64,000 nt of DNA from the NCBI RefSeq assembly GCF_024809855.1, contig NZ_JANUEM010000001.1, positions 124,001 through 188,000 of the forward strand, in the 5' to 3' direction. The stretch is from Rheinheimera pacifica. Its GTDB lineage: Bacteria; Pseudomonadota; Gammaproteobacteria; Enterobacterales; Alteromonadaceae. Positions 21,291-29,236 of the stretch are shown here, one piece after another. Under the pieces are notes generated by a model. It saw only the letters and a list, made by a program, of their open reading frames with translations. It did no database searches and had not been told where the DNA came from. Numbering within the stretch: the stretch's first letter is position 1; the number at the start of each line of letters is the position of its first letter. Made by a program: the position numbers and the translations under genes.

Positions 21291-21866
21291 CTAGCTTATT
21301 AACGGCTTAAGCTGCATATCAATTGCCTCACGCGCCCGGAAAATACGGCTTCTTACGGTGCCTATAGGGCAACCCATAACTTCCGCAATTTCTTCATAGC
21401 TTAGCCCTTCAAGTTCACGCAGCGTAATAGCTGTGCGAAGTTCGTCGGGTAGTTTCTCTATGGTGTTAAACACCACATTACGAATTTCATCGGACAATAA
21501 CAACTTTTCCGGTGAATCTTGTTCCTTTAATGCATCGCTGCCTTCAAAGTATTCAGCATCTTCTGCATCAACGTCTGTTGCCGGTGGCTTACGGCCATTA
21601 GCAACCAGATAATTCTTGGCACTGTTTACCGCAATACGATAAAGCCAAGTATAAAACGCACTTTCGCCACGAAACCCAGGGATAGCCCTGTAGGCTTTAA
21701 TAAAGGCTTCCTGCGCCACATCTGCTACGTCTCCGTGGTTAGAGACATAACGGGAAATTAAGTTCGCGATCCGGTGCTGATATTTTCGCACCAATACATT
21801 AAACGCCGCTTTATCGCCTTGTTGTACACGCTGGACAATCTGCCAGTCCAATTCTTGCTCGCTCAT
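21291..21866 (-). CDS. rpoE: RNA polymerase sigma-E factor
   Basis: This ECF sigma factor serves the envelope stress response. With the start at MSEQELDWQIVQRVQQGD it has 191 residues, exactly the E. coli length. The frame is open 50 codons upstream but that extension is not family-like. Region 2 includes DVAQEAFIKAYRAIPGF and WLYRIAVNSAKNYL. Region 4 has the helix-turn-helix LSYEEIAEVMGCPIGTVRSR. It heads the rpoE-rseABC operon and is divergent from nadB. A possible autoregulatory promoter lies at 21929-21955. Confidence 0.97.
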   Translation of the reverse strand: MSEQELDWQIVQRVQQGDKAAFNVLVRKYQHRIANLISRYVSNHGDVADVAQEAFIKAYRAIPGFRGESAFYTWLYRIAVNSAKNYLVANGRKPPATDVDAEDAEYFEGSDALKEQDSPEKLLLSDEIRNVVFNTIEKLPDELRTAITLRELEGLSYEEIAEVMGCPIGTVRSRIFRAREAIDMQLKPLIS

Positions 21867-21928
21867 ATCCGAGCTAATCCCCTGTAATACTAATCGTTCT
21901 ATTAACTGGCGCTGGTCTAGCGTGTTGC

Positions 21929-21955
21929 TATGACTTCGGTGCACAGAAATAGTTC
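21929..21955 (-). promoter_or_regulatory. Candidate sigma-E-type promoter of the rpoE operon
   Basis: On the minus strand GAACT (21955-21951) is followed after 17 nt by TCATA (21933-21929), resembling the GAACTT/TCTGA pattern of sigma-E promoters. It lies about 65 bp before the rpoE start. The -10 match is imperfect. Confidence 0.3.
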
Positions 21956-22014
21956 TGCTAAGTTTGGCAAAAAAGCTACAATAGCCCGACATTGACTGAT
22001 GGCAAGTGTATCGC

Positions 22015-23625
22015 ATGACGCAAGCAAAAGAATATCTCTGTGATGTATTAATTATTGGCAGCGGTGCTGCCGGGTTATCACTGGCGCTGCAACTGGTAGA
22101 TAAAGCCCGCGTACTGGTACTGAGTAAAGGCCCACTGCGTGAGGGCTCTACCCTCTATGCCCAGGGCGGTATAGCTGCTGTTTTCGATGAAAACGACAGC
22201 ATTGCATCGCATGTTGATGACACCCTGATAGCCGGAGCCGGCCTGTGTGACGAAGCCGCAGTGCAGTTTACTGCCGGTAATGCCAAAGCCGCGATGGAAT
22301 GGCTGATTGCGCAAGGCGTACCCTTTGATCAGTACAAAGACGAAGACGGCAGCCTGAAGTACCACCTTACCCGAGAAGGCGGCCACAGCCACCGGCGTAT
22401 TTTGCATGCAGCCGACGCCACCGGTCAGGCGGTGCAAATCACGCTGGTAGATCAGGTTAAAGCTCATCCGAATATTCAGTTGCTGGAAAACTACAACGCC
22501 ATCGATTTAATTAACGGCCGTAAAATTGGCCGCGATGCCAAGCGCTGCTATGGCGCCTATGTCTGGAATAAAGCCGCCGCCAAAGTTGAACTGGTGCGCG
22601 CCCGCTTTATTGCCCTGGCTACCGGCGGCGCCAGTAAAGTATACCTGTACACCAGTAACCCCGATGTTGCCAGCGGAGATGGCATTGCTATGGCCTGGCG
22701 TGCTGGCTGTCGGGTAGCGAACATGGAATTTAACCAGTTTCACCCCACCAGTTTATATCACCCGGATGCGCCTAATTTTTTAATTACCGAAGCCATGCGT
22801 GGTGAAGGCGCCTATTTAAAACGGCCCGATGGCAGCCGCTTTATGCCAGATTTTGACGAACGTGCTGAACTGGCCCCACGCGATATCGTCGCCCGCGCGA
22901 TTGATTACGAAATGAAACGCCTCGGCGCCAACTGTGTTTATCTGGATATCAGCCATAAACCAAAAGACTTTGTTATTGAACACTTCCCCACCATTTACGC
23001 CAAATGCTTAAGCGTAGGTATTGATATTACCCGCCAGCCTATTCCGGTAGTACCGGCAGCGCATTACACCTGTGGCGGCGTAATGACCAACTTAAATGGC
23101 CAAACCGATATCAGCAACCTGTATGCCATTGGCGAAGTAGCCTATACCGGCTTACATGGTGCTAACCGTATGGCGAGTAATTCGCTGCTCGAATGTGTAG
23201 TGTTTGCTCAGGCTGCAGCCAGCCATATACTGGCAGAATTAGATAGCAGCAGCGAGCTGCCGGTATTACCGCCGTGGGATGACAGCCGGGTAAGCGATTC
23301 AGACGAAGAAGTAGTCATTACCCACAACTGGCATGAGCTGCGCTTATTTATGTGGGATTACGTTGGCATAGTACGTACCAACAAACGGCTGGAGCGGGCA
23401 TTGCACCGGGTAGAATTATTACAACGCGAAATTCAGGAATATTACAGCCATTTTCGTGTCAGCCATAATTTGCTGGAGCTGCGTAATCTGGTGCAGGTGG
23501 CAGAACTGATTATCCGCTGCGCACTGCAACGTAAAGAAAGCCGCGGCCTGCATTACAACCTGGATTACCCGGACACTCGGCCCGACAGCAAACCAACGGT
23601 ACTTGCACCCAAAGCCCAGGTTTAA
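22015..23625 (+). CDS. nadB: L-aspartate oxidase
   Basis: This FAD enzyme oxidises aspartate to iminoaspartate, the first step of de novo NAD synthesis. I start at ATG 22015 ([20 protein letters not shown]), giving 536 residues; a GTG 9 bp upstream is possible. Motifs: FAD-binding [11 protein letters not shown] (about 15-25), the substrate-site block [41 protein letters not shown], and [14 protein letters not shown] [12 protein letters not shown]. The active-site region HYTCGGV is also present. It is divergent from rpoE, as in E. coli. Confidence 0.96.
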   Translation: MTQAKEYLCDVLIIGSGAAGLSLALQLVDKARVLVLSKGPLREGSTLYAQGGIAAVFDENDSIASHVDDTLIAGAGLCDEAAVQFTAGNAKAAMEWLIAQGVPFDQYKDEDGSLKYHLTREGGHSHRRILHAADATGQAVQITLVDQVKAHPNIQLLENYNAIDLINGRKIGRDAKRCYGAYVWNKAAAKVELVRARFIALATGGASKVYLYTSNPDVASGDGIAMAWRAGCRVANMEFNQFHPTSLYHPDAPNFLITEAMRGEGAYLKRPDGSRFMPDFDERAELAPRDIVARAIDYEMKRLGANCVYLDISHKPKDFVIEHFPTIYAKCLSVGIDITRQPIPVVPAAHYTCGGVMTNLNGQTDISNLYAIGEVAYTGLHGANRMASNSLLECVVFAQAAASHILAELDSSSELPVLPPWDDSRVSDSDEEVVITHNWHELRLFMWDYVGIVRTNKRLERALHRVELLQREIQEYYSHFRVSHNLLELRNLVQVAELIIRCALQRKESRGLHYNLDYPDTRPDSKPTVLAPKAQV

Positions 23626-23635
23626 AAGCTGCGGC

Positions 23636-24070
23636 TTAGTTCAGCTCAGAGCCAGACTGCCAATTTTGCTGGCTGATGGCTCTGGCCAGCGCCCGAAACT
23701 GCATTTCAGAGCATTGGTCGGCAAAAATCCACTTGCGGTAACAGCGCTGATTGGTATCCGCCTGCCACTGCAGGCGCAGCATATGCTGGCTAACCAAACC
23801 GCCGGGTAATAACCGGCCGGGTGGTAAGTTACTGTTAAACCAGTGCAGTTGGCTGCTATCGGTTATGGTTAGCGTGGCACTACTGTACCGCAGCTGTTGC
23901 AAAACACCGTACCAGTGCCAATAAAATAGCGGCAGTAGCACAGCAACCAGCACAACACCGGCTGCGCCCAACGGCGTAACCGCTAATACCGGCACCGGCC
24001 AAGCTGCCAGCAGTAACATGCCACGTTGACACCAACGGCTGGGCGACAAGCTGAAGTTATACGCGGACAC
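23636..24070 (-). CDS. ygfX: YgfX/CptA-like membrane protein
   Basis: This 144-residue protein has two adjacent hydrophobic helices (about 17-30 and 33-55), then a soluble domain with LQQLRYSSATLTITDSSQLHW and YRKWIFADQC. Position and layout match YgfX, the partner encoded next to sdhE in enterobacteria. There it was described both as a cell-division-inhibiting toxin (CptA) and as linked to succinate dehydrogenase flavinylation. It overlaps sdhE by 14 bp. The assignment rests on context more than on strong motifs. Confidence 0.65.
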   Translation of the reverse strand: MSAYNFSLSPSRWCQRGMLLLAAWPVPVLAVTPLGAAGVVLVAVLLPLFYWHWYGVLQQLRYSSATLTITDSSQLHWFNSNLPPGRLLPGGLVSQHMLRLQWQADTNQRCYRKWIFADQCSEMQFRALARAISQQNWQSGSELN

Positions 24071-24308
24071 GATCCAGAATAACCTGGATCAATGCCTGAA
24101 TAGCCGCATCAGGCGATTTGGCGTGGCCCATAAACCAGGCAAACAGATCTGGATCATCACACGCAAGTAAACGCTCAAAATCCTGCTTTTGCTGCAGCGT
24201 CAGCCCGTCATAACCCTCTTCAACAAAGGGGGCCAGCAGTACATCCAGCTCCAGCATGCCACGACGGCACGCCCAGCGTAACCTAGGTTTAATCATTAAC
24301 TCTGCCAT
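24057..24308 (-). CDS. sdhE: FAD assembly factor SdhE
   Basis: This 83-residue cytoplasmic factor promotes covalent flavinylation of SdhA and FrdA. The defining motif RRGMLELDVLL (the RGxxE signature) is at about residues 14-24. FERLLACDDPDLFAWFMG follows. The start at MAELMIKPRLRW is chosen because AAGGAAAG lies just upstream. The open frame 30 codons further is not family-like. It is paired with ygfX and divergent from ygfZ. Confidence 0.92.
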   Translation of the reverse strand: MAELMIKPRLRWACRRGMLELDVLLAPFVEEGYDGLTLQQKQDFERLLACDDPDLFAWFMGHAKSPDAAIQALIQVILDRVRV

Positions 24309-24474
24309 ATCTTTCCTTTGTAAATGGTTTTCCTGTGCAAAAGCGTTTGATATATCAAGCCCGACAGGATAGCTGCTGATTCTAACAAAAATTAGCAAAC
24401 GGGGTTGAGCTTTTCCGGCTTTCCCCCAATGATAGCAATATTCGTTTTAATACTGAGCTTTGCTACGGCACACT

Positions 24475-25443
24475 ATGCACACATCCTGGTTAACAGCTGA
24501 ACAATACGCCGCATTATCCACTCAGGTTCAGGGCGCTTTTATTTCACCGCTACCGGCATTTGAAAGCCTGCTGATAAGCGGGCCGGACAACCGTAAATAT
24601 TTGCAGGGGCAAACTACCTGCGATTTAGATCAGCTAAACGACAATAATTTTCTGCACGGCGCCCACTGTGACGCCAAAGGTAAAATGTGGTCGCAGTTTT
24701 ATCTGGTCAGCCAGGCTGAGCAACTCATTAGCATTGCCTTTAGAGACGAGCTTAACGCCTCTGCCACACAGTGGAAAAAATTTGGCGTGTTTTCTAAAGT
24801 CAGTTTTGAAACAGGCCAACAACACTTTGCCGTATTTGGCCTGGGAGGCGAAAACGTCACAGCGCTGGTTGCGCAGCTGGGCTTTGCTGTGCCTGAGCGC
24901 GGTGGACTGGCCCGGCACAACAATGATTTATTGCTGGCATTAGCCGCCGATCATTTTATGCTGCTGATGCCGGTAGCAGAAGCACAGCAGCTCATGCAGC
25001 AAACTTTACCCTTTGCCGCTCCGAATGTCTGGCTGGCACAGCATATTCAGCATGGTTTTAGTTATCTTGAGCAGGGTTTAATTGGCGAGTTTGTGCCGCA
25101 AATGCTTAACTTACAGGCTCTGGATGCCATTAGTTTTACCAAAGGCTGTTACATCGGCCAGGAAACAGTAGCCCGGCTGAAATACCGTGGCGGTAATAAA
25201 AGAGCCGCATACATTTTAACCGCCGACACAGACGAAGTGCCAAAGGCAGGCACAGATATAGAAATTCAATTAGGTGAGAACTGGCGCCGGAGTGGCCAGG
25301 TTGTCAATGCTGCAAACATTCATAACCAATTATGGTTAATTGCGGTATTACCTAACGACATAACACCGGCAGACACGTTACGGCTTAGCAGCGACAGTGC
25401 CCCGGCACTTCGTATAGTGCCGTTACCTTATTCGTTAAATTAA
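24475..25443 (+). CDS. ygfZ: tRNA-modifying protein YgfZ (folate-binding, Fe-S cluster repair)
   Basis: This 322-residue protein is of the GcvT-like folate-binding family. The signature KGCYIGQETVARLKYRG (about 222-238), with its conserved Cys, defines YgfZ/IBA57. It supports assembly of certain [4Fe-4S] enzymes, notably MiaB. The start at MHTSWLTAEQY (24475) is preferred over a TTG 15 bp upstream. It is divergent from sdhE and 10 bp before slyD. Confidence 0.9.
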   Translation: MHTSWLTAEQYAALSTQVQGAFISPLPAFESLLISGPDNRKYLQGQTTCDLDQLNDNNFLHGAHCDAKGKMWSQFYLVSQAEQLISIAFRDELNASATQWKKFGVFSKVSFETGQQHFAVFGLGGENVTALVAQLGFAVPERGGLARHNNDLLLALAADHFMLLMPVAEAQQLMQQTLPFAAPNVWLAQHIQHGFSYLEQGLIGEFVPQMLNLQALDAISFTKGCYIGQETVARLKYRGGNKRAAYILTADTDEVPKAGTDIEIQLGENWRRSGQVVNAANIHNQLWLIAVLPNDITPADTLRLSSDSAPALRIVPLPYSLN

Positions 25444-25453
25444 AGAGGTTTTC

Positions 25454-25939
25454 ATGACCATATCTCAGGACAAAGTTGTCGCCATGCACTATACCGTTAC
25501 CGATCCACAAGGTAACGAACTGGATTCTTCCGTCGGCGGCGAGCCTTTAGTCTTCTTATTTGGCCACGGTTCACTTATTCCGGGTTTAGAGCAGGCATTA
25601 GCAGGCAAAACCACAGGTGACAAGTTTAAAGCTGATATCGCCGCAGCTGAGGCTTATGGCGAACGCCATGATGCACTCACGCAAGCCGTGCCAAAAACCA
25701 TGTTTGACGGTATGGACGTTGCCGTAGGCATGCGTTTTCGTGCTGCGGGCCCGGATGGCCGCGAGCAATCGGTTATTGTGCTTGAAGTAACAGAAGATGA
25801 AGTGGTAGTAGACGGTAACCACCCGTTATCCGGTATTGATTTAAGCTTCGACGTTGAAGTACTACTGGTACGTGATGCCACCGAAGAAGAACTCAGCCAC
25901 GGCCATGTACATGGCATAGATGGCCACGCCGGTCACTAA
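25454..25939 (+). CDS. slyD: FKBP-type peptidyl-prolyl isomerase, SlyD-like
   Basis: This 161-residue protein starts MTISQDKVVAMHYTVTDPQGN. It has the FKBP flap FLFGHGSLIPGLEQAL, an inserted chaperone (IF) domain in the middle (AYGERHDALTQAVPK to VDGNHPLSGIDLSF), and a short His-rich tail (SHGHVHGIDGHAGH). SlyD is a cytoplasmic folding helper and nickel-binding protein. The tail here is much shorter than in E. coli SlyD, so metal storage is probably modest. A sound ribosome binding site (AGAGG) precedes the ATG. Confidence 0.85.
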   Translation: MTISQDKVVAMHYTVTDPQGNELDSSVGGEPLVFLFGHGSLIPGLEQALAGKTTGDKFKADIAAAEAYGERHDALTQAVPKTMFDGMDVAVGMRFRAAGPDGREQSVIVLEVTEDEVVVDGNHPLSGIDLSFDVEVLLVRDATEEELSHGHVHGIDGHAGH

Positions 25940-25956
25940 ATACGCTACAGCAAAAA

Positions 25957-26003
25957 ACCGGCCTGATAAGGCCGGTGACTTCAGCCCATGGCTGATATTT
26001 TTT
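25957..26003 (+). terminator. Double-hairpin terminator after slyD
   Basis: A first stem ACCGGCC/GGCCGGT (25957-25976) is followed by a second, TCAGCC-CAT-GGCTGA (25981-25995). It runs into TATTTTTTTT. The second hairpin with the T run is the likely release point. Confidence 0.75.
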
Positions 26004-26037
26004 TCTTTCGTCTGTAGCCTGCCCGACAGTAAAAAAC

Positions 26038-26169
26038 CTAATTCAGATCAAGCCCTACTTTGGTGCAGAGCATTTTGCCGGTTAGTAACAGCTTATTAGC
26101 AGCCGCAGTAAATTCTTGACACTGGGCGCAAAGCCACATATTTTTACCCACTGTCAGAATTTTTTCCAT
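26038..26169 (-). CDS. Possible small Cys-containing protein, 43 residues
   Basis: An open frame on the minus strand encodes a peptide starting MEKILTVGKNMWLCAQCQEF and ending KVGLDLN. It contains a CxxC pair and a third Cys. No strong Shine-Dalgarno is evident before either ATG (26169, or the internal one at MWLCAQC). It lies alone between slyD and the M23 gene. I do not recognise a family. The zinc-ribbon-like CxxC could be chance in so short a frame. Confidence 0.25.
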   Translation of the reverse strand: MEKILTVGKNMWLCAQCQEFTAAANKLLLTGKMLCTKVGLDLN

Positions 26170-26187
26170 TGAGAGCGACCGGCCTGA

Positions 26188-27138
26188 ATGAAAGATCGTA
26201 TTATCATTTCTGTCTCAACTATCAATGGGACCCGCCATTTTAATGTCAGCAAACTGTTTAAACGCAACGCCGTTATTACAATGTGGGCCATGCTGTTTGG
26301 CCTGATTATTACTGCCGCAGTGATTGACTACCTGCTGCGCACCGTTGATAAAAGCCAACACCAGCGCACAGCACTTACCGAACAAGCCGCCAGCCTGCGG
26401 GCCGAAATTGAAATACTGAACAACAGCAAACAGCAATTAGAGCTGGAATTAAGTACCAAGCAGGATGAAATGCTGCAGGTAGTAAACCGCGTTGGCGAAA
26501 TTGAACTGGCGCTGGGGCTGGAACAACAATATCCACAAAATTTAGAAAACCGGCTTGATACCGCCAGCATAAACTCAGCAGCCCGTCTGTCTATGCTGCA
26601 ACTGGTACCGAATGGCTCGCCGCTGGAGTTCCGCCGCCGCTCATCACGTTTTGGTGTGCGCGAACACCCTATTATTGGCAAGCAGCAACACCACAAAGGG
26701 GTAGACTTATCCGCCAGCCGCGGCACACCTATATACGCACCGGCTGATGGCGTAGTTGAAGTTGTACGGCCAAATAAACAAGGCTACGGTAACTTGTTAA
26801 AAATCCGCCATGCGTTTGGTTTTTCAACCCTTTATGCGCACCTGGACTCTTTTAAAGTAAAAAGTGGTCATTTTGTGCATAAAGGCGAGCTTATTGCCAC
26901 CTCTGGTAATACCGGTTTATCTACTGCACCGCATTTACATTACGAAGTACATTTCCTTGATCGGGCACTTAATCCACAAAGCTTTATGGACTGGGATGCC
27001 ACTAATTTCGATCTGGTGTTTGAGAAGGAAAGGAGCATTAAATGGGATTCTTTAGTCAGCATGCTGGAAACCAAGGCAAGCACGCAGTTACAACTGTCAT
27101 TGCACAAGGATGCACAATTAACGGCAGTCTCCGACTAA
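26188..27138 (+). CDS. M23 family metallopeptidase (murein hydrolase), membrane-anchored
   Basis: This 316-residue protein has a transmembrane helix at about 29-48, a coiled coil at about 58-118, and a LytM/M23 domain. Zinc ligands are His169 and Asp173 (HHKGVDLS) and the pair HLH at 249-251 (APHLHYEV). All catalytic residues are present, so it is likely an active peptidoglycan endopeptidase in the periplasm. Its 3' end overlaps the following bactofilin gene by 97 bp in another frame. An M23 peptidase paired with a bactofilin is a known cell-shape module (as in Helicobacter). Confidence 0.88.
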   Translation: MKDRIIISVSTINGTRHFNVSKLFKRNAVITMWAMLFGLIITAAVIDYLLRTVDKSQHQRTALTEQAASLRAEIEILNNSKQQLELELSTKQDEMLQVVNRVGEIELALGLEQQYPQNLENRLDTASINSAARLSMLQLVPNGSPLEFRRRSSRFGVREHPIIGKQQHHKGVDLSASRGTPIYAPADGVVEVVRPNKQGYGNLLKIRHAFGFSTLYAHLDSFKVKSGHFVHKGELIATSGNTGLSTAPHLHYEVHFLDRALNPQSFMDWDATNFDLVFEKERSIKWDSLVSMLETKASTQLQLSLHKDAQLTAVSD

Positions 27139-27476
27139 GCTGCGATATGCAGGTAGACGGTTATATCGAAGGCAAAATTGTCAGCGAAAAAACCTTAGTG
27201 ATCAGTGGCACCGGCCGCATAAAAGGCGAGCTTACTGCCGATAAAGTGATTATTAACGGTTTGTTTGAAGGCGATTGTTTTGCCAATAGCGTTGAAATAC
27301 TGCCGCAGGGCAAAGCGCACGGCGTGATCCACTGCGACGATTTAAGCATAGAGCGCGGCGGCAGCTTTATTGGTAAAACCATGCCCACCTCTACCGATCA
27401 GGTCATTAGTCTGCCTAAAGCTGAATCCACCGAGCGCAGTACGCCATCGCTGGAGAGTAAAACCGAAACCGGTTAA
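27042..27476 (+). CDS. Bactofilin
   Basis: This 144-residue polymer-forming protein has repeated short beta-strands typical of the right-handed beta-helix: TVIAQGCTINGSLRLS, DMQVDGYIEGKI, TLVISGTGRIKGEL, KVIINGLFEGD. Bactofilins form cytoplasmic filaments at the membrane and recruit peptidoglycan-modifying enzymes. The start at MGFFSQHAGNQG is supported by GGAAAGGAG 7 bases upstream, although it lies inside the M23 gene. Its Ser/Thr-rich tail is probably disordered. It is translationally coupled to the peptidase. Confidence 0.88.
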   Translation: MGFFSQHAGNQGKHAVTTVIAQGCTINGSLRLSCDMQVDGYIEGKIVSEKTLVISGTGRIKGELTADKVIINGLFEGDCFANSVEILPQGKAHGVIHCDDLSIERGGSFIGKTMPTSTDQVISLPKAESTERSTPSLESKTETG

Positions 27477-27483
27477 TACCGCT

Positions 27484-27521
27484 CAGCCTTCGCCGTTGGT
27501 CGCAAAGGCTGGTGTTTTTTT
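27484..27521 (+). terminator. Terminator after the bactofilin gene
   Basis: CAGCCTT (27484-27490) pairs with AAGGCTG (27505-27511), followed by GTGTTTTTTT. Confidence 0.75.
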
Positions 27522-27526
27522 CGTTG

Positions 27527-27563
27527 CGCCGTTAAGTTGATAACGTCTTTAAACTTAACGGCG
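27527..27563. promoter_or_regulatory. Perfect 12-bp inverted repeat before the M20 amidohydrolase
   Basis: CGCCGTTAAGTT (27527-27538) and AACTTAACGGCG (27552-27563) are exact complements around a 13-nt loop and end 8 bp before the ATG. It could be an operator or an mRNA hairpin that controls access to the ribosome binding region. Confidence 0.5.
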
Positions 27564-27571
27564 GTATAACA

Positions 27572-28891
27572 ATGAAAAAAACGCTTCTGGCCAGTTTACT
27601 TTGCCTTAGCAGCCTCAGTGCTGTAGCAGCAAATTCTTTACCTGAACAAATTCAGCAAGATTACCAGCAACATCTGGGTGCGCTGTTTACTCACTTTCAC
27701 CAACATCCTGAGCTGTCACATATGGAAACCCAAACCGCTAAGCGCCTGGCAAAAGAGCTGCGGGATGCCGGTTTTGACGTCACCGAAGGCGTGGGTAAAA
27801 CCGGTGTGGTCGCCATGCTGAAAAACGGCCCCGGCCCGCTGGTAATGATGCGTGCCGATATGGATGGCCTGCCGGTAGAAGAAAAATCCGGCCTGGCTTA
27901 TGCTTCTAAAGCAAAACAAACCGACTGGGATGGCAACGAAGTATACGTTATGCATGCCTGTGGCCACGACGTACATATTACCAGCCTGGTAGGTACCGCA
28001 AGGCGTATGGCCGCGATGAAAGACCAATGGTCCGGCACCCTGATGCTGGTAGGCCAACCGGCTGAAGAACGGGTTGGCGGCGCCAAAGGCATGATGCAGG
28101 ACAATATCTGGGGCCGCTTTGGCCAACCCGATTACGCGCTGGCGTTTCATGTTTCATCTGAAATTGAAACCGGCAAGATTGTCGCAGTAGAAGGCTCGCC
28201 ATACTCTGGCGTAGACAGTGTGGATATTATTGTGCACGGCGTGGGTGCCCATGGTGCCAGCCCACACCGCGGTAAAGACCCTATAGTGCTGGGCGCGCAA
28301 ATTGTGCTGGCACTGCAAACCATCGTCAGCCGTGAAATCGCCCCGAAAGAGCCGGCGCTGATCACCGTAGGTGCGTTTCACAGCGGCACCAAGCACAATA
28401 TTATCTCCGATAAAGCCCATTTACAGCTAACCGTGCGTAACGACACCTGGGAAACGCGGGAATATTTAATCGCTGCCATTAAACGGGTAGCCGAAAACCT
28501 GGGCCGGGCTGCCGGTTTGCCGGAAGATAAGTTGCCTGAAGTACGTATTACCGACGAGCCCACCCCACCTACCGTGAACGATATTCCGCTAACACAACGG
28601 CTGAAAAAAGCCTGGGCGGCTAAAATGGGCGAACCGGTTTTTGATGAAAACTACAAACGCTTAGGTATGGGCGCGGAAGACTTCCCGTTTTTTACCACTA
28701 AGCCGTATATCCCCAGCACTTACTTTGCCGTAGGTGGCACACCGGCTGAAGCTTTTGCTGCCGAGAAAGCCGGTGGCCCGGCAGTACCCAGCCACCACAG
28801 CCCGTTGTTTAAAATCAGCCCACAACCTGCGGTAACCAAGGGCGTGGAAGCCACTGTGATCGCCCTGCTGGATTTAATGCCAAAAACCTAA
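27572..28891 (+). CDS. Secreted M20 family amidohydrolase/peptidase
   Basis: This 439-residue protein has a Sec signal peptide (MKKTLLASLLCLSSLSAVA). The mature protein is of the M20D type. It has the metal-binding MHACGHDVHI (about 127-136), the catalytic acidic PAEERVGGAKGM, and GHGxH-like GVGAHGASPHRGKDP in the dimerisation domain. Relatives hydrolyse N-acyl amino acids (hippurate, indole-acetyl amino acids) or small peptides. The signal peptide places this one in the periplasm. It is a single gene preceded by a strong inverted repeat. Confidence 0.85.
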   Translation: MKKTLLASLLCLSSLSAVAANSLPEQIQQDYQQHLGALFTHFHQHPELSHMETQTAKRLAKELRDAGFDVTEGVGKTGVVAMLKNGPGPLVMMRADMDGLPVEEKSGLAYASKAKQTDWDGNEVYVMHACGHDVHITSLVGTARRMAAMKDQWSGTLMLVGQPAEERVGGAKGMMQDNIWGRFGQPDYALAFHVSSEIETGKIVAVEGSPYSGVDSVDIIVHGVGAHGASPHRGKDPIVLGAQIVLALQTIVSREIAPKEPALITVGAFHSGTKHNIISDKAHLQLTVRNDTWETREYLIAAIKRVAENLGRAAGLPEDKLPEVRITDEPTPPTVNDIPLTQRLKKAWAAKMGEPVFDENYKRLGMGAEDFPFFTTKPYIPSTYFAVGGTPAEAFAAEKAGGPAVPSHHSPLFKISPQPAVTKGVEATVIALLDLMPKT

Positions 28892-29236
28892 CCTGTGCAA
28901 AGCGTAACCGCTTCAGCAACGCTAACACGCCGTAAACTCATCCCTAGGGGCTCGATTATAAACTTCATCCATGAAGTTTCCCCTTCGGGCCAGCGTAGCT
29001 GTTCAAATTCGCTCCTGGCGAATTTGTCAGCCCCGTCCAGGGCTTCAACGGTTGGCTAATGGTGAATCGGTTCCGCCAACACTTATGACTGACATCCAAT
29101 ATAAAACAGAGCAGCAACAGTGGCCGCCTTGCTGAAATTTTCACCAGCAAACTAATGCAAAGCCACGCCATTCTGCTACAATGCCGCCCCTTTTGCAGGC
29201 CAAGGCCCGCAGTTTTTTATTTTGCGGAGCACCAGC
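28892..29236. other. Intergenic region between the M20 gene and dbpA
   Basis: These 345 bp contain no convincing gene. About half is repeat copy B. The remainder (29073-29236) should hold the dbpA promoter. Confidence 0.6.
28906..29072. repeat. Intergenic hairpin repeat, copy B (expanded, three inner hairpins)
   Basis: It shares the ACACGCCGTAAACTCATCCC core, GGGGCTCGATT and the closing CAACGGTT with copies A and C, and has outer arms AACCGCTTCA/TGAATCGGTT. Between CTCGATT and CAACGGTT it carries three successive small hairpins where the other copies have one. The first is AACTTC-ATCCAT-GAAGTT, the second AAATTCGC-TCCT-GGCGAATTT, and the third AGCCC-CGTCCA-GGGCT. Each has TCC at its tip. Confidence 0.75.

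Noticed and set aside
21291-22016. Longer rpoE with 50 extra N-terminal residues
   Set aside because: The start at 21866 gives exactly 191 residues as in known RpoE. The extension covers the likely promoter.
28965-29171. 68-residue minus-strand frame between the M20 gene and dbpA
   Set aside because: It lies mostly in hairpin repeat copy B. The composition is explained by the repeat.
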